Shown here in pieces: positions 34,385 through 43,607 of a stretch of DNA of 64,000 nt (the first letter of the stretch is position 1; the number at the start of each line of letters is the position of its first letter). Position numbers and translations under genes: made by a program. The notes below the pieces were generated by a model. That model was not told the origin of the DNA and did not search any database. It saw nothing but the letters and a program-made list of their open reading frames with translations. Location: contig NZ_QWDM01000011.1 in NCBI RefSeq assembly GCF_003996965.1, forward strand, positions 1-64,000, written 5' to 3'. The DNA comes from Flavobacterium cupreum (GTDB lineage: Bacteria; Bacteroidota; Bacteroidia; Flavobacteriales; Flavobacteriaceae).

Positions 34385-34756
34385 ATGGGAAGATTTAGAA
34401 GACGTATGTACGAAGAATATGCACACGAATTTAGCACAGACGAAAGCTATAATAAAGCTTACAGAAAAGTAAAAAAAATAAAAGGATTTTACTCGCATTT
34501 AAAGATTTATGTGATCGTGAATGCTATTATCATTATTTCAAGTCTGAATAGCAGAGGTTTCATTGGAAATCATTTTGAACTGAGAGGATTCCGCGATTGG
34601 GAAATTTATTCGACAGCATTTTACTGGGGTATCGCTTTAGCCATTCATGCCTTTACAGTTTTCGGGCCTGATCTCTTTTTTAATAAAGATTGGGAGGAAA
34701 AAAAAATCAAAAAATATATGGATAAAGAAGTAGAGAGTAAGAATAAATGGGAGTAA
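34385..34756 (+). CDS. 2TM-domain protein 4
   Basis: 123 residues. An Arg-rich N-terminus (MGRFRRRMYEEYAHEF) precedes the common unit YNKAYRKVKKIKGFYSHLKIY, two helices and NKDWEEKKIKKYMDKE. The loop between helices is longer (LNSRGFIGNHFELRGFRDWEIYS) than in the others. It is the last of the array, 41 bases before the LytTR regulator gene. Confidence 0.87.
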   Translation: MGRFRRRMYEEYAHEFSTDESYNKAYRKVKKIKGFYSHLKIYVIVNAIIIISSLNSRGFIGNHFELRGFRDWEIYSTAFYWGIALAIHAFTVFGPDLFFNKDWEEKKIKKYMDKEVESKNKWE

Positions 34757-34797
34757 CTTTAAATTTTATTTTTTTTTCAAATTTTGCATATCGATAG

Positions 34798-35565
34798 ATG
34801 ATCACATTAATTATAGAAGACGAAAAACCGGCTGCAAGATTGTTGCAGCGAAAGCTTGAAAAGTTAGATATTGCTGTAGAAACCATGCTGCACTCTGTAG
34901 AAGAATCGATTCATTGGTTTAGCAATAATAAACATCCGGATCTTATTTTCCTTGATATTCAGCTATCAGACGGTTTATCGTTTGAAATTTTTGAAAAAAT
35001 AAATATTACAAGCGCCATTATTTTTACGACCGCTTATGACGAATATGCCCTAAAAGCATTTAAGCTCAACAGTATCGATTATCTGCTAAAACCTATTGAT
35101 GAAGATGATCTGGATGTTGCTGTGAACAAGTTTAAAACACGTCTTCCCAAATTAGAAACGGAAACAACAAACCTTCAGCTTGATTTTGAACAAATCAGGA
35201 AAATGTTGTCGAATCCTTTTGAAAAGAACTATAAAAAACGATTTACCGTTAAAATAGGACAACATCTAAAAGTGATTACCACCGATGAAATTGAATGTTT
35301 TTTCAGCGAAAACAAAGGAACCTACATTCATACTTTCGATAACAGGAACTATTTAATCGATTCGACTTTAGAAATTCTGGAACAGGAACTGGACATGAAA
35401 GATTTCTTTCGTGTCAGCAGAAAGTTTATTGTACCGCTTCAGGCGATAAAGGAAATTCAGGTGTATACCAATTCGCGTCTAAAAGTTATTTTACCCTCTT
35501 ATAAAGAAGATGAGGTGATTGTAAGCCGCGAAAAAGTTCAGGATTTTAAAGGCTGGCTGGGATAA
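34798..35565 (+). CDS. LytTR-family response regulator
   Basis: 255 residues: a receiver (1-120, acidic pair E7-D8, phospho-acceptor D53 in FLDIQLSDG, T77/T78 switch in FTTAYDEYAL, conserved K in YLLKPI) and a LytTR DNA-binding domain (about 145-255, FTVKIGQHLKVITTDEIECFFSENKGTYI, FFRVSRKFIV). It should bind direct-repeat sites as a dimer and regulate transcription. It ends the operon begun by the LytS-type kinase, its likely partner. A terminator follows. Confidence 0.95.
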   Translation: MITLIIEDEKPAARLLQRKLEKLDIAVETMLHSVEESIHWFSNNKHPDLIFLDIQLSDGLSFEIFEKINITSAIIFTTAYDEYALKAFKLNSIDYLLKPIDEDDLDVAVNKFKTRLPKLETETTNLQLDFEQIRKMLSNPFEKNYKKRFTVKIGQHLKVITTDEIECFFSENKGTYIHTFDNRNYLIDSTLEILEQELDMKDFFRVSRKFIVPLQAIKEIQVYTNSRLKVILPSYKEDEVIVSREKVQDFKGWLG

Positions 35566-35589
35566 ACCGAATGTTAAAAGTCAACCAAT

Positions 35590-35621
35590 AAAAAAAATCC
35601 TTCGTACTGAAGGATTTTTTT
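35590..35621. terminator. Bidirectional terminator after the LytTR operon
   Basis: AAAAAAATCCTTC pairs with GAAGGATTTTTTT around GTACT. It lies between the convergent LytTR and heme A synthase genes. Confidence 0.9.
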
Positions 35622-35628
35622 ATTTTTC

Positions 35629-36654
35629 TTATTTACTCAGTCTGTGCAAAGTATAAGTCATAGCACTTAAAAGAAAGAATGCCATTATTTGGTGGATCAG
35701 TCCCAATGCCAGCGGAACACTATACAAAAGGGTAAAAACACCCAGTGCAAACTGAATGAAAACAAAAAGAACTAACGTTTTTATCCCGTTTTTTTGCGTT
35801 ATGGAAAGGGGGAATTTTGTGCTTTTGTAATATAAAAACAGAATAATGGCGACTACAACATAGGCAAAAGTCCGATGTACAAACTGAACACCGCTTTTTC
35901 CTTCAATTAAGTTTTTTACCAGGCTTGACTGTTCAATAAAAACAGAGTCATGTATAAATTGCCCGTCACTCATTAAAGGCCAGTGATTATGGATTAATCC
36001 GGCATTTAAACCTGCTACAAATCCACCATAAATAATCTGGATCAGCAAAGCAACCAGGGCAAATCTTCCGATATTGCGAAGCGGCACTATTTTATTGAAA
36101 TTTCTTTCCGGATATATTAAGTCAAGAGCAACCCACAATGTATAAGCAAAAGTGATAAATGCAAAAGTAAGGTGTAAGGATAGTCTAAAATGACTTACAT
36201 CCGGATTGTCAATTAGTCCGCTGCGAACCATAAACCAGCCCAGAAAGCCCTGAAACCCGCCCATTGCCAAAAGAACGATACACTTTTTGACAGTCGCACG
36301 ATCCAGCTTTTTCCTGATGAGGAAATAAACAAAAGGAACAAAGAAAACCAGTCCGATGATACGGCCAATAAAACGGTGGAACCATTCCCAGAAATAAATG
36401 AATTTATAATCAGATAGTTGAAAATCGTTATGGATATTAATTTTCTGATATTCAGGAAACTTTTTATATTGTTCAAAAGCTTCATTCCATTTTGCATCTG
36501 TCAGAGGAGGAAAAGTGTCGGTGACCAAATGCCAGTCGGTCATTGATAATCCTGAATTGGTCAGACGTGTAATACCGCCTACGACCACCATTAAAAACAA
36601 TAAAACACAACCGGATAGTAACCAAATAATTACTGATTTATTCTCTTTTTTCAT
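35629..36654 (-). CDS. ctaA: Heme A synthase (COX15/CtaA)
   Basis: A 341-residue membrane enzyme that oxidises the heme O methyl group to give heme A for the aa3-type cytochrome oxidase. Eight predicted helices. The N-terminal VGGITRLTNSGLSMTDW motif and the histidines in EWFHRFIGR, LHLTF, FVHRTFAY and GLIHQIMAF match the heme and substrate sites. The sequence is of the long, mitochondrial-like COX15 class. It starts 17 bases after the CCA-adding enzyme gene and is probably co-transcribed with it. Confidence 0.95.
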   Translation of the reverse strand: MKKENKSVIIWLLSGCVLLFLMVVVGGITRLTNSGLSMTDWHLVTDTFPPLTDAKWNEAFEQYKKFPEYQKINIHNDFQLSDYKFIYFWEWFHRFIGRIIGLVFFVPFVYFLIRKKLDRATVKKCIVLLAMGGFQGFLGWFMVRSGLIDNPDVSHFRLSLHLTFAFITFAYTLWVALDLIYPERNFNKIVPLRNIGRFALVALLIQIIYGGFVAGLNAGLIHNHWPLMSDGQFIHDSVFIEQSSLVKNLIEGKSGVQFVHRTFAYVVVAIILFLYYKSTKFPLSITQKNGIKTLVLFVFIQFALGVFTLLYSVPLALGLIHQIMAFFLLSAMTYTLHRLSK

Positions 36655-36671
36655 TATGTAAATAGTTATTC

Positions 36672-38099
36672 TTAAACTTTTTTCAAACCTAACTTTTCAG
36701 CTTTTTTCTGCATAAAGGCGAAAGCAGCGTCATATTCATTTGGAATTTCCCCTTCGAGAATGGCTTCTTTAATGGCTTCTTTCAAAACACCGATTTCCCG
36801 TGAAGGTTTTAGATTATAATATTCCATAATTTCTTCTCCGGAAATTGGCGGTTGGAAATTACGGACATGGTCCCGTTCTTCCACTTCAACAATTTTCTTG
36901 CGGACGATCTCGAAGTTTTTATGGTACTTTTTAAACTTTGACGGATTTTTGGTTGTAATATCGGCTTCGCAAAGTGTCATTAAATTTTCTACATCTTCTC
37001 CCGCATCAAAAACGAGACGGCGAACAGCACTGTCGGTTACGATATCCTGGGCCAGAACAATTGGGCGCGAGCTCATGATCACCATTTTCTGCACAAATTT
37101 CATTTTGTGATTTAAAGGCATGTGCAGGCGTTCAAAGATTTTTTTAGCCATTTTTCCACCGAGAAATTCATGTCCGTGAAAAGTCCAGCCTTGTTTTTTA
37201 TTGAAACGTTTAGTCGGTGCTTTTCCGATATCGTGCAGCAAAGCCGACCAGCGCAGCCAGACATCATCGGTGTTTGGACAAATATTATCGACAACTTCAA
37301 GCGTGTGATAAAAGTTGTTTTTATGAGTGTGGCCTTCAATCTCTTCTACCTGGTTCAACGCTGTTAATTCAGGTAAAATAAGATCTAAAAGTCCGGTTTT
37401 ATATAAAAGTAAAAATCCAACAGAAGGTTTTTCAGTCGAAAGAATTTTGTTTAATTCATCTACAATTCTTTCTCCGGAAATAATATTTATTCTTTCGGCA
37501 TTTTTGGTAATTGCGTCTAATGAATTTTCTTCGATCTCAAAACCCAGCTGAGTGGCAAAACGAATGGCACGAAGCATACGCAACGGATCGTCAGAATAGG
37601 TAATACTGGGTTCCAAAGGTGTTTTGATGACTTTGTTTTCTAAATCAGCCAGACCACCAAAAGGATCAGAAAGATCGCCAAAAGTTGTTTCATTTAAGGA
37701 TAAAGCCAAAGCGTTAATGGTAAAATCACGACGATTCTGATCGTCTTCCAGAGTTCCGTTTTCAACAATTGGGTTCCTGCTTTCAAAATTATAGGATTCT
37801 TTTCGGGCACCAACAAATTCAATATCCGTATCTTCAAAACGTAACATAGCCGTTCCGTAAGTTTTAAAAACCTGAACTTTTGGTTTTTTAGGAAGTAATT
37901 CAGATACTTTTAAGGCCAGTTCGATTCCGCTGCCCACCGCTACAACGTCAATGTCTTTTTTAGCACCACGGTTTAAAAGCAGATCACGGACAAAGCCGCC
38001 GATCACGTAAGTGTCAACGTTTAGTTCCTTAGAGGCCTGCGAAATAATTCCGAAGATTTTATGTTGTAAAGCTGTTTTATAATTTGTCTGTATAGCCAC
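36672..38099 (-). CDS. cca: CCA tRNA nucleotidyltransferase with HD domain
   Basis: A 475-residue class II nucleotidyltransferase that adds or repairs the 3' CCA of tRNA. The nucleotide-binding head has GGFVRD (34-39) and the catalytic D49 and D51 (KKDIDVV), then RRDFTINAL and the neck DDPLRMLRAIRFA. An HD domain (HTLEVVDN, ALLHDIGKAPT) follows. An organism with one such enzyme would use it for all CCA ends; a poly(A) polymerase role is less likely. The -7 box is 53 bases upstream. Confidence 0.93.
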   Translation of the reverse strand: MAIQTNYKTALQHKIFGIISQASKELNVDTYVIGGFVRDLLLNRGAKKDIDVVAVGSGIELALKVSELLPKKPKVQVFKTYGTAMLRFEDTDIEFVGARKESYNFESRNPIVENGTLEDDQNRRDFTINALALSLNETTFGDLSDPFGGLADLENKVIKTPLEPSITYSDDPLRMLRAIRFATQLGFEIEENSLDAITKNAERINIISGERIVDELNKILSTEKPSVGFLLLYKTGLLDLILPELTALNQVEEIEGHTHKNNFYHTLEVVDNICPNTDDVWLRWSALLHDIGKAPTKRFNKKQGWTFHGHEFLGGKMAKKIFERLHMPLNHKMKFVQKMVIMSSRPIVLAQDIVTDSAVRRLVFDAGEDVENLMTLCEADITTKNPSKFKKYHKNFEIVRKKIVEVEERDHVRNFQPPISGEEIMEYYNLKPSREIGVLKEAIKEAILEGEIPNEYDAAFAFMQKKAEKLGLKKV

Positions 38100-38152
38100 G
38101 AATTCAAGAATTTTAAATAGAGCGTTGATTTCTGAAGAGAATCGAACGCCTG

Positions 38153-38160
38153 CAAATTTA
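38153..38160 (-). promoter_or_regulatory. -7 promoter element of the cca-ctaA operon
   Basis: TAAATTTG on the minus strand, a clean TAnnTTTG match 53 bases before the cca ATG. Confidence 0.6.
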
Positions 38161-38204
38161 CAACATAGAAAATGCCTATTATAATCTATTGCTCACTTTT
38201 TTGA

Positions 38205-38330
38205 AGAAATTCACAGTTTGGAGCGGTGAATTTTGTGAAATAAAAAAAGGTTGCGGTGAATTCCACAAATTTTCACGAATCATACTGCACTTCCAAAAAT
38301 AAAAATTAGCGGAAATTCGTGTCATTGATA
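38205..38330. repeat. Degenerate TTCGTGAAATT-type intergenic repeat
   Basis: Several partly inverted copies of AATTCACAGTTT, GAATTCCACAAATTTTCACG and GGAAATTCGTGTCATT lie between the divergent cca and yaaA genes. I recall this word set as frequent between genes of Flavobacterium. No gene is visible in 38161-38409. Confidence 0.5.
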
Positions 38331-38409
38331 GCAAAAAAGCCGGTAAAGGGGAATTATGGCAGTATCAAACAAATCAATTGCAATGCTGTTTTTTTAGCAA
38401 TTCAATTTG

Positions 38410-38417
38410 TATTTTTG
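38410..38417 (+). promoter_or_regulatory. -7 promoter element fixing the yaaA start
   Basis: TATTTTTG matches TAnnTTTG. A transcript starting after it excludes the upstream TTG at 38378 and leads to the ATG at 38438. Confidence 0.6.
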
Positions 38418-38437
38418 AATCACATAAAAATGCACAA

Positions 38438-39196
38438 ATGAAAATTGTTATATCGCCTGCGAAGTCATTAAATTTTGAAAAAGAATTGCCCACTGCAAAA
38501 TATACCGAACCCGCTTTCCTAAAAGAAGCCCGTCAGGTTCACAAAGTTTTAAAACCTAAAAAACCAGCCGATCTAGCGGAACTCATGTCGATTTCCGAAA
38601 AACTGGCCGACTTAAACTGGCAGCGAAACCAGGAATGGAAAACGCCTTTTACGCCCGAAAATGCACGTCCGGCAATTTATACTTTTGATGGTGATGTTTA
38701 TACCGGTTTAGATGCGTATACGATTCCGTTGGAAAAAGTCGCCGTTTTACAAAACAAACTAAGAATTTTATCGGGGCTTTATGGTGTTTTAAAGCCATTG
38801 GACCTCATGCAGGCCTACCGTCTCGAAATGGGAACAAAACTGCCCATCGGAGAGCATAAAAATTTGCATGATTTCTGGAAAGGACCCGTTACAAAAGCGT
38901 TGAATAAAGAACTGTCAAAAGGGGAGCTGTTTGTAAATTTGGCCAGTAACGAATATTTTTCAGCTGTTGATGTGAAAGCTTTAAAAGTGCCTATAATTAC
39001 GCCTGATTTTAAAGATTATAAAGACGGAAAACTTAAGATAATCAGTTTTTTCGCTAAAAAAGCAAGAGGAATGATGGTGCGTTATATTATCGATACCAAT
39101 GCTGAAACGGTTGATGACTTAAAAGTGTTCAATTATGAAGGATACCAGTTTGATGCAAATCTTTCAGAAGGAAATCATTTGGTGTTTACGAGATAG
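38438..39196 (+). CDS. yaaA: Peroxide stress protein YaaA (DUF328)
   Basis: 252 residues from the ATG at 38438; the frame is open further upstream but lies before the promoter. The family start MKIVISPAKSLNFE is intact, as are LRILSGLYGVLKPLDLMQAYRLEMGTKL and the C-terminal KKARGMMVRYII. YaaA lowers intracellular free iron and so protects DNA under peroxide stress. The stop codon lies in the first copy of a 110-bp tandem duplication. Confidence 0.94.
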   Translation: MKIVISPAKSLNFEKELPTAKYTEPAFLKEARQVHKVLKPKKPADLAELMSISEKLADLNWQRNQEWKTPFTPENARPAIYTFDGDVYTGLDAYTIPLEKVAVLQNKLRILSGLYGVLKPLDLMQAYRLEMGTKLPIGEHKNLHDFWKGPVTKALNKELSKGELFVNLASNEYFSAVDVKALKVPIITPDFKDYKDGKLKIISFFAKKARGMMVRYIIDTNAETVDDLKVFNYEGYQFDANLSEGNHLVFTR

Positions 39197-39400
39197 GTTT
39201 TTTTTTGAAGGTTCAGAGGTTCAAAGTTGCAAAGATTCAGAGGTTTTTTTTAGGGTCTGAGTTACTGAGGGGCTAAGCTGCTAAGGTTTGGTTATTTATC
39301 AGATAGGATTTTTGAAGGTTCAGAGGTTCAAAGTTGCAAAGGTTCAGAGGTTTTTTTGTAGGGTCTGAGTTACTTAGGGGCTAAGGTACTAAGGTTTGTT
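39191..39400 (+). repeat. 110-bp tandem duplication holding four octamer arrays
   Basis: Each copy (from AGATAGG at 39191 and 39301) contains a CAAAG-type array (39211-39242, 39318-39349), a T-run, then a CTAAG-type array (39254-39285, 39362-39393). The first copy begins inside the yaaA stop codon region, so the duplication copied the gene's last two codons. The four arrays have four units each. Confidence 0.9.
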
Positions 39401-39411
39401 GCCTCAATTAT

Positions 39412-39500
39412 AGTAAGGCTTTCGGTTTGGAATTTCAATAGCCTACAGCTTTAGCTGGAGAGACTTATTTGAATTCAACAAAGGCTTTAGCCAAACTTCT
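39412..39500. repeat. Fragments of an AGCTTTAGCTGG/GGCTTTAGCC intergenic repeat
   Basis: AGCCTACAGCTTTAGCTGGAG (about 39450-39470) and AAGGCTTTAGCCAAAC (39481-39496) are partial palindromes of a word set that I associate with Flavobacterium intergenic repeats. Nothing coding is visible in 39401-39535. Confidence 0.45.
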
Positions 39501-39535
39501 GATTTAAATAGTATTTCATTCTGAAAATTAAAATA

Positions 39536-39567
39536 AAAAAGCCGGGTTCAATTAAGAGCCCGGCTTT
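39536..39567 (-). terminator. Terminator of the efflux operon
   Basis: GCCGGGTTC (39541-39549) pairs with GAGCCCGGC (39556-39564) around AATTAA. On the minus strand it is followed by a T-run, as required for the operon ending at 39599. Confidence 0.85.
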
Positions 39568-39598
39568 CCGTATTATAAATCAATTATTATAATTATTA

Positions 39599-41188
39599 TT
39601 AATGCATCGCATCGGCGGGATTAATCTTGTTTTTTCCTTTCTTGATGAAAAGAATAATCGGTATACAAAATAAGAACATTATTCCTAAGTACATGAAAAT
39701 ATCTATGTATGACATTACGGTACTTTGTTTTAAAACGGCGTAATCTATGGCCTGATAGGCTTTTTTAAGGGCAACATCGGCACTGTAGCCTTTAGCTTCA
39801 AAAGCTTTTTGCATTCCTATGATACGCTGTTGAACCTGATAGTTTGCAGGGTCTATATTCGTGAGTAAATTTACTCTGTGCTCCTGACTGAAACGGGTAA
39901 TAAAAGTGGTAATGATGGCAATACCAAATGAACCTCCCAACTGTCGCATCATTCCGGTAAAAGCGGCTCCTTCACCAATATGTTTTCCTTTTAAAGTGGA
40001 AAGGGAAAGCGTCGTAATAGGTACAAAAAGTAATCCTAAACCAATTCCTCTCAAAATTAAAGGCCAGTACATATGTTCTACACCGGTATCAGGTGTAATT
40101 CGGGTTTGCATCATAAAGGTAAAGAAGAAGAAAACTAAAAATCCTACTCCAACCATATAGGCCTGCGGTACTCCTTTCTGAATCATGTTTCCTACAAATG
40201 GCATCATGATCGCTGTTGTAATCGAACCCGGAATTAATAATAATCCGGCATCAGTTGCTGTCCATCCTAAAATGGACTGCGTATAAATCGGGATAATCAG
40301 GGTTGATCCGTATAAACCGAAACCAAGAATAAAACACATTATGGTTCCAATTCGTAAGTTTCCGTCTTTTAAAACACTTAAGTTTACAATCGGATGTTTA
40401 TAGGTAAGTTCTCTCCAGATAAATAATACTAATCCCAAAACGGTAATAACACTTAGGGTTACTATAAGCGAATCGTTAAACCAGTCGTCTTGTTGCCCGT
40501 GTTCTAAAACGAATTGTAAAGAACCAATAAAAGAGGCTAATAATATAATTCCCCACCAGTCAACCTGATTTGCTTTTAATTTTTCTCCATATTTCGGGCT
40601 TCTTACAAAAGTAATGGCCAGAATGGTAGCAATAATTCCCAACGGAATATTGATATAAAAAATATACGGCCAGGAATAATTATCTACTAAATATCCTCCT
40701 AATGGCGGACCTAAAGTTGGACCAACAATTACACCCATTCCGTAAATAGCCTGTGCCATCCCACGTTTTGCTATGGGGTAACTTTCGGTAATAATAGTTT
40801 GTGCTGTTACCAGCAATGCACCACCACCCATACCCTGAACAAACCTAAAAGCAACTAATTCCCAAATATTACTGGCATTACCACACAAAAAGGAACAGAC
40901 TGTAAATAGTATGATAGAGGCCACAAAATAATTACGTCTTCCAAATTGCTGTGATAGCCAGCTCGTCATCGGTATTACAATAACATTCGCAATGGCGTAT
41001 GCTGTAATCACCCAGGCCACATCAGTCAAAGTAGCACCAAGGCTACCCCGCATGTCTGTTAGTGCTACGTTTACAATGGTCGTATCAACGATTTCAAGCA
41101 AGGCACAAAGTACTGCTGTAATCGTGATAATGACACGTCTGTAACCGTATTCTACTAAATCATCATCTCCTTGTACTGCTGCTGTCAT
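39599..41188 (-). CDS. DHA2-family (EmrB-type) MFS multidrug exporter
   Basis: A 529-residue inner-membrane drug:proton antiporter with 14 predicted helices. DHA2 motifs are present: EIVDTTIVNVAL in helix 1, WVITAYAIANVIVIPMTSWLSQQFGRR (motif A region), RFVQGMGGGALL and GPTLGPPLGGYLVDNYSWPYIFYINIP (motif C). It works with the HlyD-type adaptor and the TolC-type channel of the same operon to pump compounds across both membranes. It is the last gene of the operon, 4 bases after the adaptor gene. Confidence 0.95.
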   Translation of the reverse strand: MTAAVQGDDDLVEYGYRRVIITITAVLCALLEIVDTTIVNVALTDMRGSLGATLTDVAWVITAYAIANVIVIPMTSWLSQQFGRRNYFVASIILFTVCSFLCGNASNIWELVAFRFVQGMGGGALLVTAQTIITESYPIAKRGMAQAIYGMGVIVGPTLGPPLGGYLVDNYSWPYIFYINIPLGIIATILAITFVRSPKYGEKLKANQVDWWGIILLASFIGSLQFVLEHGQQDDWFNDSLIVTLSVITVLGLVLFIWRELTYKHPIVNLSVLKDGNLRIGTIMCFILGFGLYGSTLIIPIYTQSILGWTATDAGLLLIPGSITTAIMMPFVGNMIQKGVPQAYMVGVGFLVFFFFTFMMQTRITPDTGVEHMYWPLILRGIGLGLLFVPITTLSLSTLKGKHIGEGAAFTGMMRQLGGSFGIAIITTFITRFSQEHRVNLLTNIDPANYQVQQRIIGMQKAFEAKGYSADVALKKAYQAIDYAVLKQSTVMSYIDIFMYLGIMFLFCIPIILFIKKGKNKINPADAMH

Positions 41189-41192
41189 TATA

Positions 41193-42272
41193 TTATTTTA
41201 AATGTACGTCTACATCAACATTCATTCCCGGACGTAATAATTTTACTTTCTCAGGATCGTTTGATTCATCTAAACTGATTTTTACTGGTAATCTCTGAAT
41301 CGTTTTTACGAAGTTTCCTGTTGCATTATCAGGAGGTAATAAAGAAAAACGGGAACCTGTAGCTGGTGAGAAAGAGGTTAGAGTTCCTTTAAATTCATAG
41401 TTCGGGTAAGCATCAACTTTTAAGCTTACTTTCTGACCCACAACCATTTTATTTAATTGTGTTTCCTTGAAGTTAGCTACAACCCATGCTTCCGTATTAT
41501 TGATGATATAAAATAAGGATTGTCCCGGCTGTACCAGTTGTCCCGGCTGAATATCAACTTTAGAAACCTGACCGTCAATAGCGGCAGTTACAACAGTGTA
41601 GGTAAGGTTTAGTTTTGCTACATCCAGCATTGTTTTTGCTTTTTTGATGTTGGCAGAAGCCACTTCAGTTTGTTTGTCAGAAACTTTAGATTTGGACTGA
41701 ATTACTGATTTCTGAAAAGAACTTGCTCTTTGTTGTTGTTCTAAAACACGTACCTGATTTTCAGCTTCGTCTTTTGCAGTCTGAGCCTGCTCAAATTGCT
41801 GTTTTGTAATCGTATGTGTTTTATACAAATTATTGTAACGGTTGAAATCATTTGTAAGCTGTCTTAGTCTGATTTTTGCGCTTTCGATAGAACCACCTGC
41901 GGATCTCATTTGAGCATCAGAAACAGAAATACTTGCGTAAGCACTTCCAATATCAGCTTTAGCAGCTTCGTATTGACCTTCAGCTCCTAAAAGGGCCGCA
42001 TTTGCTTCGTCAATTTTCAATTGGTAATCTCTTTTGTCAATTGTAAATAAAGTATCTCCCTTTTTTACAAAATCATTATCTTTTACATAAACCTTGCTGA
42101 TATAACCGGATACTCTTGGGATAATCGGGTTCATTTTTTTCTCGATCTGGGCATCATCTGTCTCTTCGTGACCTTGTGAATGCATGTATTTTGTTATTCC
42201 GTAAGTTCCGCCCACTAAAACCAAAACGGTTAGTATAATGATGAATTTAGTATTTGTTTTTTTCTTTTCCAT
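41193..42272 (-). CDS. HlyD/EmrA-type periplasmic adaptor
   Basis: 359 residues: one N-terminal membrane helix (about 8-25), the lipoyl halves (ISKVYVKDNDFVKKGDTLFTID; VTAAIDGQVSKVDIQPGQLVQPGQ), a coiled-coil hairpin (about 75-205) and a beta-barrel domain ending LLRPGMNVDVDVHLK. It bridges the MFS pump and the outer-membrane channel. The coiled coil is long, as in EmrA. Confidence 0.95.
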   Translation of the reverse strand: MEKKKTNTKFIIILTVLVLVGGTYGITKYMHSQGHEETDDAQIEKKMNPIIPRVSGYISKVYVKDNDFVKKGDTLFTIDKRDYQLKIDEANAALLGAEGQYEAAKADIGSAYASISVSDAQMRSAGGSIESAKIRLRQLTNDFNRYNNLYKTHTITKQQFEQAQTAKDEAENQVRVLEQQQRASSFQKSVIQSKSKVSDKQTEVASANIKKAKTMLDVAKLNLTYTVVTAAIDGQVSKVDIQPGQLVQPGQSLFYIINNTEAWVVANFKETQLNKMVVGQKVSLKVDAYPNYEFKGTLTSFSPATGSRFSLLPPDNATGNFVKTIQRLPVKISLDESNDPEKVKLLRPGMNVDVDVHLK

Positions 42273-42284
42273 GAGAGCTATCGA

Positions 42285-43607
42285 TTATATTTTAGAAAGA
42301 TTGAATGATTGTGATAATTGTCCTGATACTGACAGTAATTCGTAATATTTTTGAATAATGGCTGCTTTAGATAAAGCGGTGTTTATTTTGGCATTAAGTT
42401 GTTCAACGTCAGCTTCCACCAGGTCATTGGTATCCGATAAGCCATTATCAAATTTGTCTTTTACAAGTCTGTAGTTTTCCGCTGCCTGCTGAAGCGCTTC
42501 GTCATAAACCACACTCTGATTTATTGCTAAGCTGTAATCTTCAATAGATTTCTGAACTTCTACTTTAATTCGGTCGGTCATAACCGCTTCCGTATTTTTT
42601 ACTTCAAGTGCTTTGCTTTCAGCCTCACGTACATGAGCGCTGTTTTTCAGGATTCCGGATAAATCATACGTTAAGCCAACCCCAAAATTCATGGCGTATT
42701 TTACGGTAATAATATCTTTAAGGTCTAACGCCGTATAGCCACCCAATAAGGCAAGAGAAGGATAATATCCTGATTTTGCAACTCTAATATTGGCCTCACT
42801 GGCTTTTTGCTGAAAACGAATAGCTTCTAAATCTTTTCTGCTTTCAAGGGCTAAAGCATCTGAAGTCGGCGCATTAGTCGTTTTTAAATTGAAGAAATCA
42901 GATTCATTCACCTGAAGTTTTACTGTCGGATCTAATTTTAATAAGGTAGTCAGGTAAAAATTAATGTTATTGATGTTGTTATTCGCTTCATCAATAGATA
43001 ATTTCGTTTTGGAAACCAATAACTGCGCTTTCAGTAAATCATTTCTTGGAATGATTCCGTTTTTCTCCAGTTCCGTAAAATCAGTTACACGCTGTTGTGC
43101 CTGTTTTTGATTTTCGTTTAAAAGATCTAGTGTTTTTTGAGCTTTGTATAAAGCAGTGTAATAGGTAATGACACGTAAAGCAACATCTTCTTTAGTCTTC
43201 GCTGCGTTGGCACTTTCAGCCTCATACAGATTGTCGTAAGCTTCTATACTGCTCTGAATTTTAAATCCTGAAAAAATCGGAAGACTCAGATTGGCCATAC
43301 CAAACATTGCGCGATCCGGAGAAGCCATTGGCTCTGCACTTGCTTCGTCATTGTGCATGTCGATGGAAGCTTTTGTTAACCTTTGGTACTGCCCTTGAAT
43401 TTTTAAATCAGGGTATTGGTTGTTTTTAACCGTTTGTAACTCATATTTTCTTGAGTTTACCTTAGTGTTGGCAAGAGTAACTTCGTTACTTTTTTCCCAG
43501 GCCAGTTTAACGGCTTCGTCTAAGGTTAAACTTGTTTTTTCTTGTGCTTCTATTGATGATATTCCGATAAAGAAAATCCCAAAGAGCATTAATTGACTAA
43601 TTTTCAT
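42285..43607 (-). CDS. TolC-family outer-membrane efflux channel
   Basis: 440 residues from the ATG at 43607; the slightly longer frame starts at a TTG. A signal peptide ends at EAQ (about 22). Two OEP repeats (about 40-215 and 240-430) have the TolC pattern, including NNQYPDLKIQGQY, YPSLALLGGY and DNGLSDTNDLVEADVEQLNAK. Its ATG overlaps the end of the TetR gene by 11 bases, indicating coupling. Confidence 0.93.
   Translation of the reverse strand: MKISQLMLFGIFFIGISSIEAQEKTSLTLDEAVKLAWEKSNEVTLANTKVNSRKYELQTVKNNQYPDLKIQGQYQRLTKASIDMHNDEASAEPMASPDRAMFGMANLSLPIFSGFKIQSSIEAYDNLYEAESANAAKTKEDVALRVITYYTALYKAQKTLDLLNENQKQAQQRVTDFTELEKNGIIPRNDLLKAQLLVSKTKLSIDEANNNINNINFYLTTLLKLDPTVKLQVNESDFFNLKTTNAPTSDALALESRKDLEAIRFQQKASEANIRVAKSGYYPSLALLGGYTALDLKDIITVKYAMNFGVGLTYDLSGILKNSAHVREAESKALEVKNTEAVMTDRIKVEVQKSIEDYSLAINQSVVYDEALQQAAENYRLVKDKFDNGLSDTNDLVEADVEQLNAKINTALSKAAIIQKYYELLSVSGQLSQSFNLSKI

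Noticed and set aside
38130..38165. tRNA-like GAATCGAAC string
   Set aside because: No cloverleaf can be built around it; it is chance similarity to a T-arm.
38378..38437. Twenty extra residues before YaaA
   Set aside because: Begins at TTG upstream of the promoter and does not match the conserved MKIVISPAKSL start.
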